This document shows, in pieces, positions 24,953-33,936 of a stretch of DNA of 64,000 nt (its first letter is position 1; each line of letters starts with the position of its first letter). The notes below the pieces were generated by a model that was not told the origin of the DNA, ran no database searches, and was given only the letters and a program-made list of their open reading frames with translations. The position numbers and the translations under genes were made by a program. Origin of the DNA: CAZAQV01 sp964487255 (GTDB lineage Bacteria; Myxococcota_A; Polyangia; Polyangiales; CAZAQV01); assembly GCA_964487255.1 (NCBI GenBank), contig CAZAQV010000021.1:1-64000 (forward strand). The letters are read 5' to 3'.

Positions 24953-26563
24953 TCAGTTCTTGCGGGCGGTGCCGGGCGGCGGCTTCAGACCGTACTTCTC
25001 CATCTTGTAGATGAGTGCGCGACGGGAAATGCCAAGTCGCTTGGCCGCGTGCGTCTGGTTGTGGTTGCTGTCTGCAAGCGCCTTGATAATGGCGTCACGT
25101 TCCACCGAGTCGACGTGCTCGCGCAAGCGCCCGTCGCCTGAACCAATGGTCAGCGCATCGCTCGGCAGATGCTCGGCCAAGATTTCGCCGTGGCCCGCCA
25201 ACCGCACAGCGCGCTCCATCGCATTGCGAAGCTCTAGCACGTTGCCGGGCCACGGATGCGAGCGAAGGCGCGCCAACGCACCGGGGCTCAGTTGGACCGG
25301 CTCGGCAGCGCCTACGGCGATGGCAAAGCGCTCCGCAAGCGGAATGATGTCGTCCGGGCGACTGCGCAGAGCCGGGACCTCGGCAACCTCGCCGGCGAGC
25401 TTCTTGTGCAGCTCAGGCAAGAATGCACCGCGGTCGACGAGGCCCGCCAACGCGCGGTCCGTCGTGGTCACGATGCGGATATCGTCACCCACCTGCTCAA
25501 GTCCCTTGAGCACGGCTTGCTGACCGTTGGCCGGAAGCTCCCCGACCTCGTCAAGCACCAGCGTTCCGCCTTTGGCGGCCAGAACTTGTTTTTCGATGGC
25601 AGCAACATCGGCATCCTCGGGGTCAAACGACGCACAGGCAACGACCTCGAAGGGGTCGTTTGGACCCGAGCTCTCGTCGTGCATGAGTCGAGCGAACATG
25701 GCCTTACCGCTGCTTGCCTCGCCCGTCAAAAGGACTGTCTTTTCATTGGCGATTTGACGCAGGCGATTGACCAGGTCCTTGGTGGCTTCGTCGTGAACCT
25801 CGGGCGAGCTAATCGTCTTCGAGCGCGGAGGCGGTGGCGCCACATCGCCGCCGCCCTTTCTTGCGACATCGAGCGCGGCGCGTGCTTCGCGCACGAGGCG
25901 CTCTGGGTTCTCGCCATGTTCTGGAGCCGTCGCGATGCCAGCTACCGCACCCACGGCCCCGGACTCCTTGAGGATACGCTTGACGACCGTGCGCGCAGTC
26001 TCAAAATCGGTATCGGGAAGCAGAAACTCGACTTCGTCGTGTGCGTAGGTACCGACGACGTCACCGGCTCGAAACGAGTCGAGCGCGGTGTTCGAGACTC
26101 GACCACCATCTCCCGTGCGTGCTTGGACCATCACCAGGGAAGTCGGGCGACGACCACGCTGTGCCCGCGCCATCTCCTCGTAGAGACGCTCGCGAAACTC
26201 GTGGTGCGTAAATGCGCGACGACCACCCGATGAAGGGGGCACGGCGATACCCACCACGAGCTGGCCCCCCGCGACAGCCACCTCATCGCCCGGCTTGAGC
26301 TCCGTTGAGCCCGAACACTTCTTTCCGTTGAGGAAGGTCGGGTGCTTTCCCGGCATCACCTTGAGCACGAGCCGATTACCATCCCACTTCAATGTCGAAG
26401 CAAGGTTCTCCACTTTGTCGGTGTGAAGCTGGATGCCATCTTGGTCCCCGATTTTAACCTCTGTGTTGGTTGGCAAGTCCATGACCCAGGTGTCCTCGTC
26501 TCGCTTGACAGCGACAAACGCGCGGGGTTGCGGAAGCTCTTCGTCGTCGATTTGCGTGCTCAT
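24953..26563 (-). CDS. FHA-domain sigma-54-activator-like protein lacking GAFTGA
   Basis: 536 aa. An FHA-like N-terminal domain (about 20-110, with NRLVLKVMPGKHPTFLNGKK), a middle region resembling a degenerate GGDEF/cyclase fold (HHEFRERLYEEMARAQRGRRPTSLVMVQA), an AAA+ domain and a Fis-type HTH (NQTHAAKRLGISRRALIYKMEKYG). The AAA+ part is unusual: the P-loop is GEASSGKA instead of GESGTGKE, the ESELFGH/GAFTGA segment is missing altogether, and Walker B (LVLDEVGE) is kept. It therefore probably cannot remodel sigma-54 holoenzyme normally and may be a repressor or work with another activator. The ATG at 26563 replaces the longer frame to 26584. Confidence 0.85.
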   Translation of the reverse strand: MSTQIDDEELPQPRAFVAVKRDEDTWVMDLPTNTEVKIGDQDGIQLHTDKVENLASTLKWDGNRLVLKVMPGKHPTFLNGKKCSGSTELKPGDEVAVAGGQLVVGIAVPPSSGGRRAFTHHEFRERLYEEMARAQRGRRPTSLVMVQARTGDGGRVSNTALDSFRAGDVVGTYAHDEVEFLLPDTDFETARTVVKRILKESGAVGAVAGIATAPEHGENPERLVREARAALDVARKGGGDVAPPPPRSKTISSPEVHDEATKDLVNRLRQIANEKTVLLTGEASSGKAMFARLMHDESSGPNDPFEVVACASFDPEDADVAAIEKQVLAAKGGTLVLDEVGELPANGQQAVLKGLEQVGDDIRIVTTTDRALAGLVDRGAFLPELHKKLAGEVAEVPALRSRPDDIIPLAERFAIAVGAAEPVQLSPGALARLRSHPWPGNVLELRNAMERAVRLAGHGEILAEHLPSDALTIGSGDGRLREHVDSVERDAIIKALADSNHNQTHAAKRLGISRRALIYKMEKYGLKPPPGTARKN

Positions 26564-26733
26564 GATTTCGGGGGAGCCTAGCAAAATTCCTGGGTAATCC
26601 CTAGAACTCTGGGGGGTCGAACCCTCCCGCAGATCGGCGCGTGTCGAAATCGCAACGTCGTGGCCGCTTTTCTTCGGAAGAATCGGCCGGTGCTATGGCC
26701 TCTTGGCGAACTTCGGGTTAGCGTCCGCACATC

Positions 26734-27438
26734 ATGGCCATGACGCCTCGAACAGCTGGGGAACTGCTTCGCGAACTCGCGGGTTTTGACGACCTACCCG
26801 GTGCAGCAATCGAATCGCTCGCAACCGCCGCCGAAGTGCGAAAAGTAGCGAAAGCGACACCTCTTTTTCGTACGGGTGACAAGGCAGAAGGCTTGTTCAT
26901 CGTGCGCACGGGCGAACTGAAGATCGTGCGCGGCGAATCCGATGGTCGCGAGCAGATCTTGTACCTGGCCCGACCCGGTCGGTCCATTGTTGAAGGGGTC
27001 CGTTTCGACGACGGGAACTACCCGGCCAACGCGGTCGCGATGCGCGCGGCCACAGCGATCCTCGTGCCCAACGCTGCGCTGTGGAAACTGGGTTCGACCA
27101 ACCCGGACATTCTCAAGGCGATCATCAACCTGCGCGCGCGTCGAACGGACCGTACACTGGATTTGGTGAGCGACCTGTCGCTTCGCACGGTCCCCGCCCG
27201 TCTCGCTTCGTTCCTGTGCACGCTCGTGACCCAACGCACAGAACGCGGGGAGGACGCCACTACGCTCGTTCGCGACCTCACGACCGAAACGGTCGCCGGT
27301 CGGCTCGGCACGGTTCGTGAAGAAATCTCGCGCGGTCTCGCGCAGCTCGAACGAAAAGGCGCACTCAAGGTCAGCCCTGACATCATCGAAGTGGTCGACC
27401 GCGAGCGCCTCGAAGAGCTCGCCTACGGCAAAAAATAA
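26734..27438 (+). CDS. Crp/Fnr family transcription regulator
   Basis: 234 aa. N-terminal cyclic-nucleotide-binding-like jelly roll (LFRTGDKAEGLFIVRTGELKIVRGESDGREQILYLARPG), dimerisation helix, and C-terminal winged helix (TTETVAGRLGTVREEISRGLAQLERKGALKV). The canonical cAMP-contacting motif (RSPTA-like) is absent and there is no N-terminal Cys cluster, so neither Crp nor Fnr function is indicated. Divergent from the FHA activator and separated from it by 170 bp. Confidence 0.9.
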   Translation: MAMTPRTAGELLRELAGFDDLPGAAIESLATAAEVRKVAKATPLFRTGDKAEGLFIVRTGELKIVRGESDGREQILYLARPGRSIVEGVRFDDGNYPANAVAMRAATAILVPNAALWKLGSTNPDILKAIINLRARRTDRTLDLVSDLSLRTVPARLASFLCTLVTQRTERGEDATTLVRDLTTETVAGRLGTVREEISRGLAQLERKGALKVSPDIIEVVDRERLEELAYGKK

Positions 27439-27472
27439 CCTGGCAACACGTCGGTTATCCTCTGCGCACACC

Positions 27473-28189
27473 ATGGCTCGAATCCTCGCTCCCACCATCC
27501 GTCTGTTGGCTGCTTCGGCGGTGCTCTGCAACCCCGGTGTGTGCCTCGCGCAGGACACGGAAACGTCATACAGCATCTCTTACCTAGAGAGCTTTGGGCC
27601 CATCGCATTCTTCATACTCGGCCTCTCGGTCTTAGGAACTGCGGTCTTCATCGAACGCGGCGCGGCCCTCTACTTGGGCAACCGGCTCAAGGTCAGCGCG
27701 TTCTTGACCAAAGTGGTTCGGCACGTGGAAGAACGTCACTATCGCGAGGCGTTGGATGCGTGCAACCTCAGCACGAGACACCCTTTGGTCCCGGCCGTAC
27801 GCGCTGGCGTACTTCGTGCGAATCGCCGAGAACGGGAGATCGAACGTGCGATGCACAAAGAACGACTGGCGGCGCTCTGGCGCCTGGAGAAGCGCATTTC
27901 CTTCGTCGCGCTGCTGGCAAAAACCGCGCTGCTCACCGGACTGCTCGGGTCAATTCTCGGGTTTATGCAAGTCTTCGACAACGTGAAGCCAACTGCAAGC
28001 GATGGACAGGTCGCGATCTTCTTCGCCATCGCACAAACCTTACCTACTTTCGCGCTGGGTCTCTTGGTTGCTGCGCCTCTTTTTCTTTTTCACCACTTGC
28101 TAACACAACGCCAACACAAGATTGTCGCCGAGGTTGAAGAAGGCATTAGCGCGGTGCTCGTCGCGCTTGCAGGGCGGCCAGGAAACTGA
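27473..28189 (+). CDS. MotA/TolQ/ExbB proton-channel protein
   Basis: 238 aa. A signal-like first segment (IRLLAASAVLCNPGVCLAQ) precedes TM1 (GPIAFFILGLSVLGTAVF), a cytoplasmic helical loop, and the family core with TM2/TM3 (FVALLAKTALLTGLLGSILGFMQVF and TLPTFALGLLVAAPLFLFHH). These proteins couple proton flux to work on a partner protein. The partner here is probably the AgmX-type protein starting 3 nt after the stop. No ExbD/TolR gene is next to it, which is unusual. Confidence 0.85.
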   Translation: MARILAPTIRLLAASAVLCNPGVCLAQDTETSYSISYLESFGPIAFFILGLSVLGTAVFIERGAALYLGNRLKVSAFLTKVVRHVEERHYREALDACNLSTRHPLVPAVRAGVLRANRREREIERAMHKERLAALWRLEKRISFVALLAKTALLTGLLGSILGFMQVFDNVKPTASDGQVAIFFAIAQTLPTFALGLLVAAPLFLFHHLLTQRQHKIVAEVEEGISAVLVALAGRPGN

Positions 28190-28192
28190 AAA

Positions 28193-30376
28193 TTGTCACT
28201 GGACGCAGAGACTCAAAAACTGCTTGAGGAAGTTCGTGCATCCCCCGATGACGATACGCTGCTCTCGCGTGCACGGACACATCTCACTGCCCTGGGAAAC
28301 AAGCACGCGTTGAGCCAACTGCTCCAAGAGTGTGCTTCGCACACACGCGCGGCGGAACGAGCTGCTGCTTTGTTTATCGAAGCGGGCGGCCTACTCAAGG
28401 ATAGCCGCGCGCCGCTCGCAGATATTCTGGCTACCTATGCGCGAGTGGAGGATTTGAGGGTTGGCGACCGCTGGCGGGCGCTGAGTCTGCACGCACAGGC
28501 AGCAGCGATAAGCGAGTTGGGTGGAGATCGTGCGCACGCGATCTCTCTTTTGGAGAAGGCACTCATTTACGATCCCAGCCTAGACCACTCGACCGCGTTG
28601 ATTGCACAGCTACTCGAAACGGACCGTGACCCGCGTGCGCGCACGCGTGCTGCAAACCTGTACACACGTCTCGGCGAACGAGGTGGCGGCCTGCCCTACT
28701 TCCGCCGCGCACTTTCTATTCACCCAACGTGCGAGCTCGCGCTCGCCCACCTTGAGGTTGCTTTGCTTCGGCAAGGTAGCGGCGATCAATTGGTTCCGTA
28801 TTGGGAGCGTTTTGTACGGGCACTGGACCGACGCCAGGGCACAGCCAGCGCTCGTGCCGAGGCGCACGTCCGCTGCCAACTCGCCGCGCATTTGTCGCGC
28901 AAGGGTCTGCCCGACGAAGCACGCGCGCTTCTTTACCCTGTACGAGACGCGCACTCCCCGTCTGTGCTCGCCCTACTCGAGGAACTTGACGGACAGAGAG
29001 AAGGCGACATCAGCAAGGTCGAGTTCCTGGATGCATTGGAGGACGTGGAGAACTCCGAGATCACGAGCGAGGACGTCGCGGTTCGTCTGAGCGATCCTCC
29101 TGTATGGGGTCCGCCTCCGTCGCAACCGTCCCCGATCACCGAAGGTGATAACGAGGACGAAGACTTTCCGCGCACCGCGCCCGCGGCAAACCCAATGCAC
29201 GTCCCGCGAGGACTTGAGGCAGAAACAACGCACCTCCGTGACGACAGCGCTGCTCAGAACAGATCCTCAGCACCAGGTCGGTCGCGTCGCCGTCGCTCAA
29301 AGCCGAGCTACACGGGGTGGGCGCCCCCTGACGGTTCGGAGCCCATCATCGAAGACGACCCCGATGACCTGGTCGTGATGGATGAACGAGCGATGAAACG
29401 ACTCTTCCCCAGCGATGAACTGGGTAAGCGAGCGAACTTAGGAGAAGCGCAGGATGGCCATGCCGTCGAAGTTGTTCACTTTCGTCACGAAACTGTGCTT
29501 TCCGTGGAGATGGTACATGAGCGATTTAGTCACCGGAAGATCTCCGTGCTCTTCACATCGAAAGGGGCGAAGGTCTCATTTCCCCGCGGCTACACGAGCG
29601 CCAGTCACAACCATTTGGGACGAACACACCTGCTAGCACCCGGGCTAACGGATGTCGAAGTTGAGCTTGGAGGTCGTCTTGACGCGCTCATCGGAAGCTC
29701 GCGCTTTGTCGTGTCGGTCAGACCGCGCTCAGCGCCACCGTCTGGACCCGTGGACATCCGGTGGAAAAGTCACGGACTCTCGCTCGTCGGCTCATTGTCT
29801 CTCCACGTCGCATCATTGTTCGGTCTTGCGAGTGTCGTAACCCTTGGGTCGGCACCGATGATCGTAGAGACGCGTCTCGCCGAACCGAGCCGCACCGTGC
29901 GAAGTCCCGAACCACCGACCATCGACGACAAGGCACCCACGCCCCCGGAAGATCGGACACCGCGCAAAACGCCAACCATACGAACCAAAAAACCGACCAC
30001 ACAAACTGATGAGATGTCGAATTCGGACCGGGCACGGGCCCGAGGTCAGGTCTTGTTGAATCCTGCACTGCTCAAAGTCCGAGGCTCCCTACACCGCAGG
30101 CAAATCATGGCTGTTCTCAAAGCGAGCAAAGGCAAAATTCAGAGCTGCTACGACGAGGGATTGGCGCGCAAAAGAGCATTGCGAGGCCGGGTGCAGGTCA
30201 AGTGGAGTATCAACATTGGGGGCCGCGCTCGATCCGTACGCTTGGGCCCCGGCACACTTGCTGATCGCCAAGTTCAGGAGTGTGTGCTTGCTGTGGTGAG
30301 AAAGATGCGATTTCCGAGGCCCTCACGCCGACCGGTCGCGGTGTCCCACTCCTTTGTTTTCAAACAGGGCCCTTAG
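28193..30376 (+). CDS. TPR protein with AgmX/PglI-type C-terminal domain
   Basis: 727 aa. N-terminal ~300 residues are TPR-like repeats; an acidic/Pro linker follows; a hydrophobic segment (SLVGSLSLHVASLFGLASVVTL, about 540) may cross the membrane; a Pro-rich stretch then leads to a C-terminal domain of about 100 residues (ILAVLKASKGKIQSCYDEGL-like start, LRGRVQVKWSINIGGRARSV, VQECVLAVVRKMRFPRP) that fits the AgmX/PglI family, a TonB-C-like fold. The TTG start (28193) follows the TolQ-like stop by 3 nt, so the pair is probably an energy-coupling unit; AgmX is known for adventurous gliding in Myxococcus. Its 3' end overlaps the convergent hydrolase gene by 17 nt. Confidence 0.75.
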   Translation: MSLDAETQKLLEEVRASPDDDTLLSRARTHLTALGNKHALSQLLQECASHTRAAERAAALFIEAGGLLKDSRAPLADILATYARVEDLRVGDRWRALSLHAQAAAISELGGDRAHAISLLEKALIYDPSLDHSTALIAQLLETDRDPRARTRAANLYTRLGERGGGLPYFRRALSIHPTCELALAHLEVALLRQGSGDQLVPYWERFVRALDRRQGTASARAEAHVRCQLAAHLSRKGLPDEARALLYPVRDAHSPSVLALLEELDGQREGDISKVEFLDALEDVENSEITSEDVAVRLSDPPVWGPPPSQPSPITEGDNEDEDFPRTAPAANPMHVPRGLEAETTHLRDDSAAQNRSSAPGRSRRRRSKPSYTGWAPPDGSEPIIEDDPDDLVVMDERAMKRLFPSDELGKRANLGEAQDGHAVEVVHFRHETVLSVEMVHERFSHRKISVLFTSKGAKVSFPRGYTSASHNHLGRTHLLAPGLTDVEVELGGRLDALIGSSRFVVSVRPRSAPPSGPVDIRWKSHGLSLVGSLSLHVASLFGLASVVTLGSAPMIVETRLAEPSRTVRSPEPPTIDDKAPTPPEDRTPRKTPTIRTKKPTTQTDEMSNSDRARARGQVLLNPALLKVRGSLHRRQIMAVLKASKGKIQSCYDEGLARKRALRGRVQVKWSINIGGRARSVRLGPGTLADRQVQECVLAVVRKMRFPRPSRRPVAVSHSFVFKQGP

Positions 30377-31175
30377 ACCGCGGCGAGGCCCCTGACTCTG
30401 AACATTGACCTCGACCCACCAGATGCCTACGAACCGTTTTCGCGACTCCCCGGCGCATCGCAGCCGAGAACCGATGCCCACTACGTTTGTCGGTCCGTAG
30501 TTTCCAGGGGAGCAAACGCTGCTGCGCCCAGCGAAACATCGATTGCGTCACTTCGAAATCCACAACTCCATCGCGTTCTCCGTGAAATGCAACAACCGGT
30601 ACGGTACGCCGGATATCGGGTCTCCACATCGATTCGGGCAACTGTCCCGAGACCGGGATCGCGAGAGAGAACCGCGCTTCAGGTTGCAACGCCAATCCAT
30701 ACGCAACATGACCTCCTTGCGAAAACCCCGTCACGATGGGTCTCCCGGTGGTTGGACGCGTCTCGACGATCTCCCTCGCAAAGACTCTCAGCCTCGCTAC
30801 CGCTTCCTCGATCCCAGCTTTGAAGCGTGCCGGCTCTCGATCCTCGGCGTGGGAACGAAACCATGAGTAACCAGGCCCGTAGTCGTGAATCCACCCTCGC
30901 GGCGCGATAAGACGCACGGGGCATGAGAACCCTTGCTCAAAAGCTCTCACGGCACCCACCGGGCCCGCACCCATGGCGTGAAGCGCAATCACCATAGGCA
31001 GCGGCTGGGCTGGATCCACGTTGCGTGGCACCCACTCCACGTAGTGGGTGTCGGCGACTTTCGGAGCTGGTTCAAGTCGCACGAGCCCCGGCTGCGCTCG
31101 CTGGGCATGGGCCTCGAACGTGTAGGCCCACATCACGAGTCCAAAAGCGAGCAACGCGTATTTCCAACAGCTCAT
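30360..31175 (-). CDS. Secreted alpha/beta hydrolase (carboxylesterase type)
   Basis: 271 aa. Signal peptide (ALLAFGLVMWAYTFEAHAQ), then an alpha/beta hydrolase core: PMVIALHAMGAG (oxyanion region), nucleophile elbow GFSQGG, VVAFHGERDGVVDFE (acid), and a His near SGHRFS. The pattern is close to phospholipase/carboxylesterase (YpfH-like) enzymes. Substrate unknown. The last 17 nt overlap the AgmX-type gene end to end. Confidence 0.8.
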   Translation of the reverse strand: MSCWKYALLAFGLVMWAYTFEAHAQRAQPGLVRLEPAPKVADTHYVEWVPRNVDPAQPLPMVIALHAMGAGPVGAVRAFEQGFSCPVRLIAPRGWIHDYGPGYSWFRSHAEDREPARFKAGIEEAVARLRVFAREIVETRPTTGRPIVTGFSQGGHVAYGLALQPEARFSLAIPVSGQLPESMWRPDIRRTVPVVAFHGERDGVVDFEVTQSMFRWAQQRLLPWKLRTDKRSGHRFSAAMRRGVAKTVRRHLVGRGQCSESGASPRSKGPV

Positions 31176-31200
31176 GGCGTGGCTCGCCGCACGATCGGCA

Positions 31201-33576
31201 CTATTTTCGAGATTCGTCGAGGCGTCGCAAACCTTCCATCAACAGCATCTCCCAGCTGCCTTGGATGGTCTGCTTCGTTGGCTTTGCGGCAAAGTCCAAG
31301 GAGAACTTGCCATCGTCGAGCGCGACGATTCGATAAAACGCTTCCTCACCCTCTGCGCCATCGAAAGAAGCATCGCAAATTGCGCCCTCTTGGAAGTACA
31401 CTTCGCCCTTTTTGCCTTCGGTCTTAATCTTGAGGGCAGCCGTTTTACGACCGGTAGCGACGATCTGGATCAGGTCTGGCAGCGGCATTTCCTTGAGGGT
31501 TCCGCTGACCCCTCCAGGCGTCATGGAGTTTCGAGTGACCCGCGGGGTGCCAGCGCTCGCCGCAAGAACCTGCTGAACCTTCGCCGAGATGATGTCGGGC
31601 GACGCAGGTTTGGTCACATAATCGGCTGCTCCAAGTGCAAACCCCTGGTTGATCGCTTCTCGATCGTTGGTGGACGAGACGAAGATGATGGGCAGGCCGC
31701 CCACACCTTTTTCTTTCGCGCGGCGCAGCAGTTCGAACCCATCAAAGGGCGAGAGCTTGACCTCGGTGACAAGCACATCGGCCGCGCGTGCCGAGAGCTT
31801 GGCAAGCGCGTCGGATGAGTCGCGCGAAACAATGACCTGGTATCCTTGTTCGACCAGACGCAGGTCGAGCACCGTCGTTTCTTCCGGGTCGGGGTCGACG
31901 ATCAGAACAGTGGGTCGATCAGACAGCAACTTGGCCTTGAGATCGTCACCGAGCACGATCGACCGGAACAGGTCGAGGAGGTTCGGGTCAAATACCTTGT
32001 CGCGACCACGTTCGAGGTAGTCGCAGGCTTCGCGCGCGTTGAGCTGCTTGCGTGCTGCGTTCTTTGAGTGACCCGTCAGGTCAGCGTACGTTTCGACGAT
32101 CGCGATGATGCGTGCACCAAGCGGCACCTCTTTCCCCGCGAGGCGGCTCGGAAACCCTGAGCCGTCAAAGCGTTCGTACAGATGTGTCAGGCACAAGACT
32201 GTGTCTTCGGGAAGGTCCGCCGACTTGAACAGTCGAATCGGCATCAAGTAGGAGCGCTCCGCCTTGAGCTGGTGTCCTTCAAACTCGGCCACGTTGAGTG
32301 CCGTAAGGTGGTGGATCGAAATCTTGCCGAGGTCGTGGAGATAACCTGCCAACTTGAAGGCGAGCATTTGTGGGCGAGCGAGGCCAATTCGACCACAAAA
32401 GCGCTCGACCAACGACGCCACTTGTGCCGAATGGCCCCGCAGATCGCCGCGGTCATTTTCCAGCAGCGCAACCGCAACGTGAATGGCCTCGAGAAACTGC
32501 TCTGGGGTCGGCGACCAGCCCTGAGGCTCCATGGGCACCCCGGGCATGCTTTGCGCAATCGAACCATGGCCCCCTTGGCCAAAAAACTGGTTTTGCAGAA
32601 AGGGAAGCGGCGCACTGACCGAGCCGTAGTTTTGTGGAGCTTGCGGCATCTGCCCCGCGGTCGGGCCGTAGTTCTGCTGTGGATGCCCTTGCTGTGGATG
32701 CCCTTGCTGCGGATGCATGGCGTGTCCGGGAAGTGGCGATGCGACCGAACCGTACGCATGTTGTGGCTGTTGCGGCGGCGCGTGTTGCGGTTGGTGTTGG
32801 TGTTGGTGCGGCTGAGACGGATACGGCGCGCTACCGCTGTGATCGAACGAGTGGCTGCCGAAACCCGGCACGCTGATCTGGGAAGAACTGATAGAAGGCG
32901 CCGGATCGATCGCAGGATCGGGCCCGTGCCCGACCTGTTGCCCTGAGCTGCCAAACTGCAAGTTGGGGATCTCGATCGCGTCCGGTGGCGCATGCACCTG
33001 CGTAGCGCCTGAGCCGCCGTGAGCCATGCTCATGTCCGCTGCCGAGCCGAGCAAACCGGAGTCGGTCGGTGCCCCGGAAGCGGCCGCCAGCAACATCGAA
33101 AAGCCCGCGGTGTCCCCGCGATAGCTCTTGTTGATGAGAGCCCGCACGGCGGCGGGGCGAGCAACGTACGCCTTCACCTCACGGGCCTTGGATGCCATCT
33201 GCACCGTTTTGAGCACGTCTACTGAATCGAAGTCCTGTGCGACTACGGAAATTTGGTTCTTGCGTGGATCAAAGAGGATGGGACAGACGCCGATCTTACG
33301 CGCCACCTTGTACGGAATCAGGTTGAGCGCACGTCGATCAGCACGGGCCTGCGATAGCTTTCGCGTCGAGACAAACTTGGTTTGGTAGGTGTTTGCCAAA
33401 TGACGAAGCAGGACCTCTTCGCTGACAGCACCGATGTCGATCGCTGCGTCGAGGCAGTTCTTGGAAATCTCCGCCCGTCCTAAAATCTGCTGGTAGTCAC
33501 CCTGGGCGATCAGCCCTTCGCGTATCAAACGCTCGAGGGTGGCCTTTCCCGCAATGGGCTGCCCGGCGACATCCAT
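31201..33576 (-). CDS. MshEN-HD-GYP-pseudoreceiver-DUF4388 protein
   Basis: 791 aa, five parts in order: a GspE/MshE N-terminal-type domain (about 1-150, TLERLIREGLIAQGDYQQIL); a Pro/Gln/His linker (about 190-320) with three HPQQG units; an HD-GYP-like domain with YLHDLGK and DGSGFPSRLAG (GYP altered to GFP); a receiver-like domain (about 556-670) with DPDP and TKP but E replacing the phospho-acceptor Asp (VLVTEVKLSPFDG); and a C-terminal DUF4388/PATAN-type domain (689-791, GTLKEMPLPDLIQIVATGRKTAAL). This suggests a c-di-GMP-linked hub with a possibly phosphorylation-independent receiver. Enzymatic activity of the HD-GYP part is uncertain. Confidence 0.85.
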   Translation of the reverse strand: MDVAGQPIAGKATLERLIREGLIAQGDYQQILGRAEISKNCLDAAIDIGAVSEEVLLRHLANTYQTKFVSTRKLSQARADRRALNLIPYKVARKIGVCPILFDPRKNQISVVAQDFDSVDVLKTVQMASKAREVKAYVARPAAVRALINKSYRGDTAGFSMLLAAASGAPTDSGLLGSAADMSMAHGGSGATQVHAPPDAIEIPNLQFGSSGQQVGHGPDPAIDPAPSISSSQISVPGFGSHSFDHSGSAPYPSQPHQHQHQPQHAPPQQPQHAYGSVASPLPGHAMHPQQGHPQQGHPQQNYGPTAGQMPQAPQNYGSVSAPLPFLQNQFFGQGGHGSIAQSMPGVPMEPQGWSPTPEQFLEAIHVAVALLENDRGDLRGHSAQVASLVERFCGRIGLARPQMLAFKLAGYLHDLGKISIHHLTALNVAEFEGHQLKAERSYLMPIRLFKSADLPEDTVLCLTHLYERFDGSGFPSRLAGKEVPLGARIIAIVETYADLTGHSKNAARKQLNAREACDYLERGRDKVFDPNLLDLFRSIVLGDDLKAKLLSDRPTVLIVDPDPEETTVLDLRLVEQGYQVIVSRDSSDALAKLSARAADVLVTEVKLSPFDGFELLRRAKEKGVGGLPIIFVSSTNDREAINQGFALGAADYVTKPASPDIISAKVQQVLAASAGTPRVTRNSMTPGGVSGTLKEMPLPDLIQIVATGRKTAALKIKTEGKKGEVYFQEGAICDASFDGAEGEEAFYRIVALDDGKFSLDFAAKPTKQTIQGSWEMLLMEGLRRLDESRK
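32675..32719 (+). repeat. Three tandem 15-bp units within the linker coding sequence
   Basis: TGCTGTGGATGCCCT occurs twice exactly and once with two or three changes, encoding HPQQG repeats on the minus strand. Slippage would change linker length in steps of five residues without a frameshift, so length variation between strains is plausible. Confidence 0.75.
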
Positions 33577-33638
33577 GCTCCGCAGTGTAGCGGAGAACCC
33601 TACACCGCGTCACGGTATCGCTCCGGCCAATCGTCGCC

Positions 33639-33738
33639 NNNNNNNNNNNNNNNNNNNNNNNNNNNNNNNNNNNNNNNNNNNNNNNNNNNNNNNNNNNNNN
33701 NNNNNNNNNNNNNNNNNNNNNNNNNNNNNNNNNNNNNN
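33639..33738. other. Scaffold gap (100 N)
   Basis: Run of exactly 100 N; the fixed length indicates a placeholder of unknown true size. Its right edge abuts a repeat unit. Confidence 0.99.
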
Positions 33739-33895
33739 GTGCTGATAGCACGCCACGATTTGCGCCTGCGCCTGCCTTTTTGGCTCTTCGCCTTACGGCT
33801 CATCGCTCCGCCCGAACCTCGCCGTGCTGATAGCACGCCACGATTTGCGCCTGCGCCTGCCTTTTTGGCTCTTCGCCTCTCGGCTCATCGCGATT
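33739..33895 (-). repeat. Two tandem intergenic repeat units, 85-bp period
   Basis: GTGCTGATAGCACGCC, a hairpin (GTGCT-GAT-AGCAC), then GATTTGCGCCTGCGCCTGCC, TTTTTGGCTCTTCGCC and CGGCTCATCGC, present at 33739 and again at 33824 with few changes. In reverse orientation the ends match the GATGAGC and GCGAAGAGCC boxes of the family. More units may be collapsed in the gap. Confidence 0.8.
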
Positions 33896-33936
33896 GCACA
33901 CCGAGCGCCAATCTCGTAGCGTCACGGCTCTTGAAC

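Larger units (their letters stand above)
33577..33936. other. Intergenic region with scaffold gap and repeats
   Basis: 360 bp between divergent genes. It contains the 100-N gap (33639-33738) and the tandem repeat pair at 33739-33895. Left of the gap (33577-33638) nothing is recognisable. Promoters of both genes must lie here, but the gap and repeats prevent recognition. Confidence 0.7.

Noticed and set aside
26612..26634. tRNA-like T-arm sequence (GGGGGGTCGAACCCTCCC)
   Set aside because: No acceptor, D or anticodon arms can be folded around it; it is a chance hairpin in the activator/Crp intergenic region.
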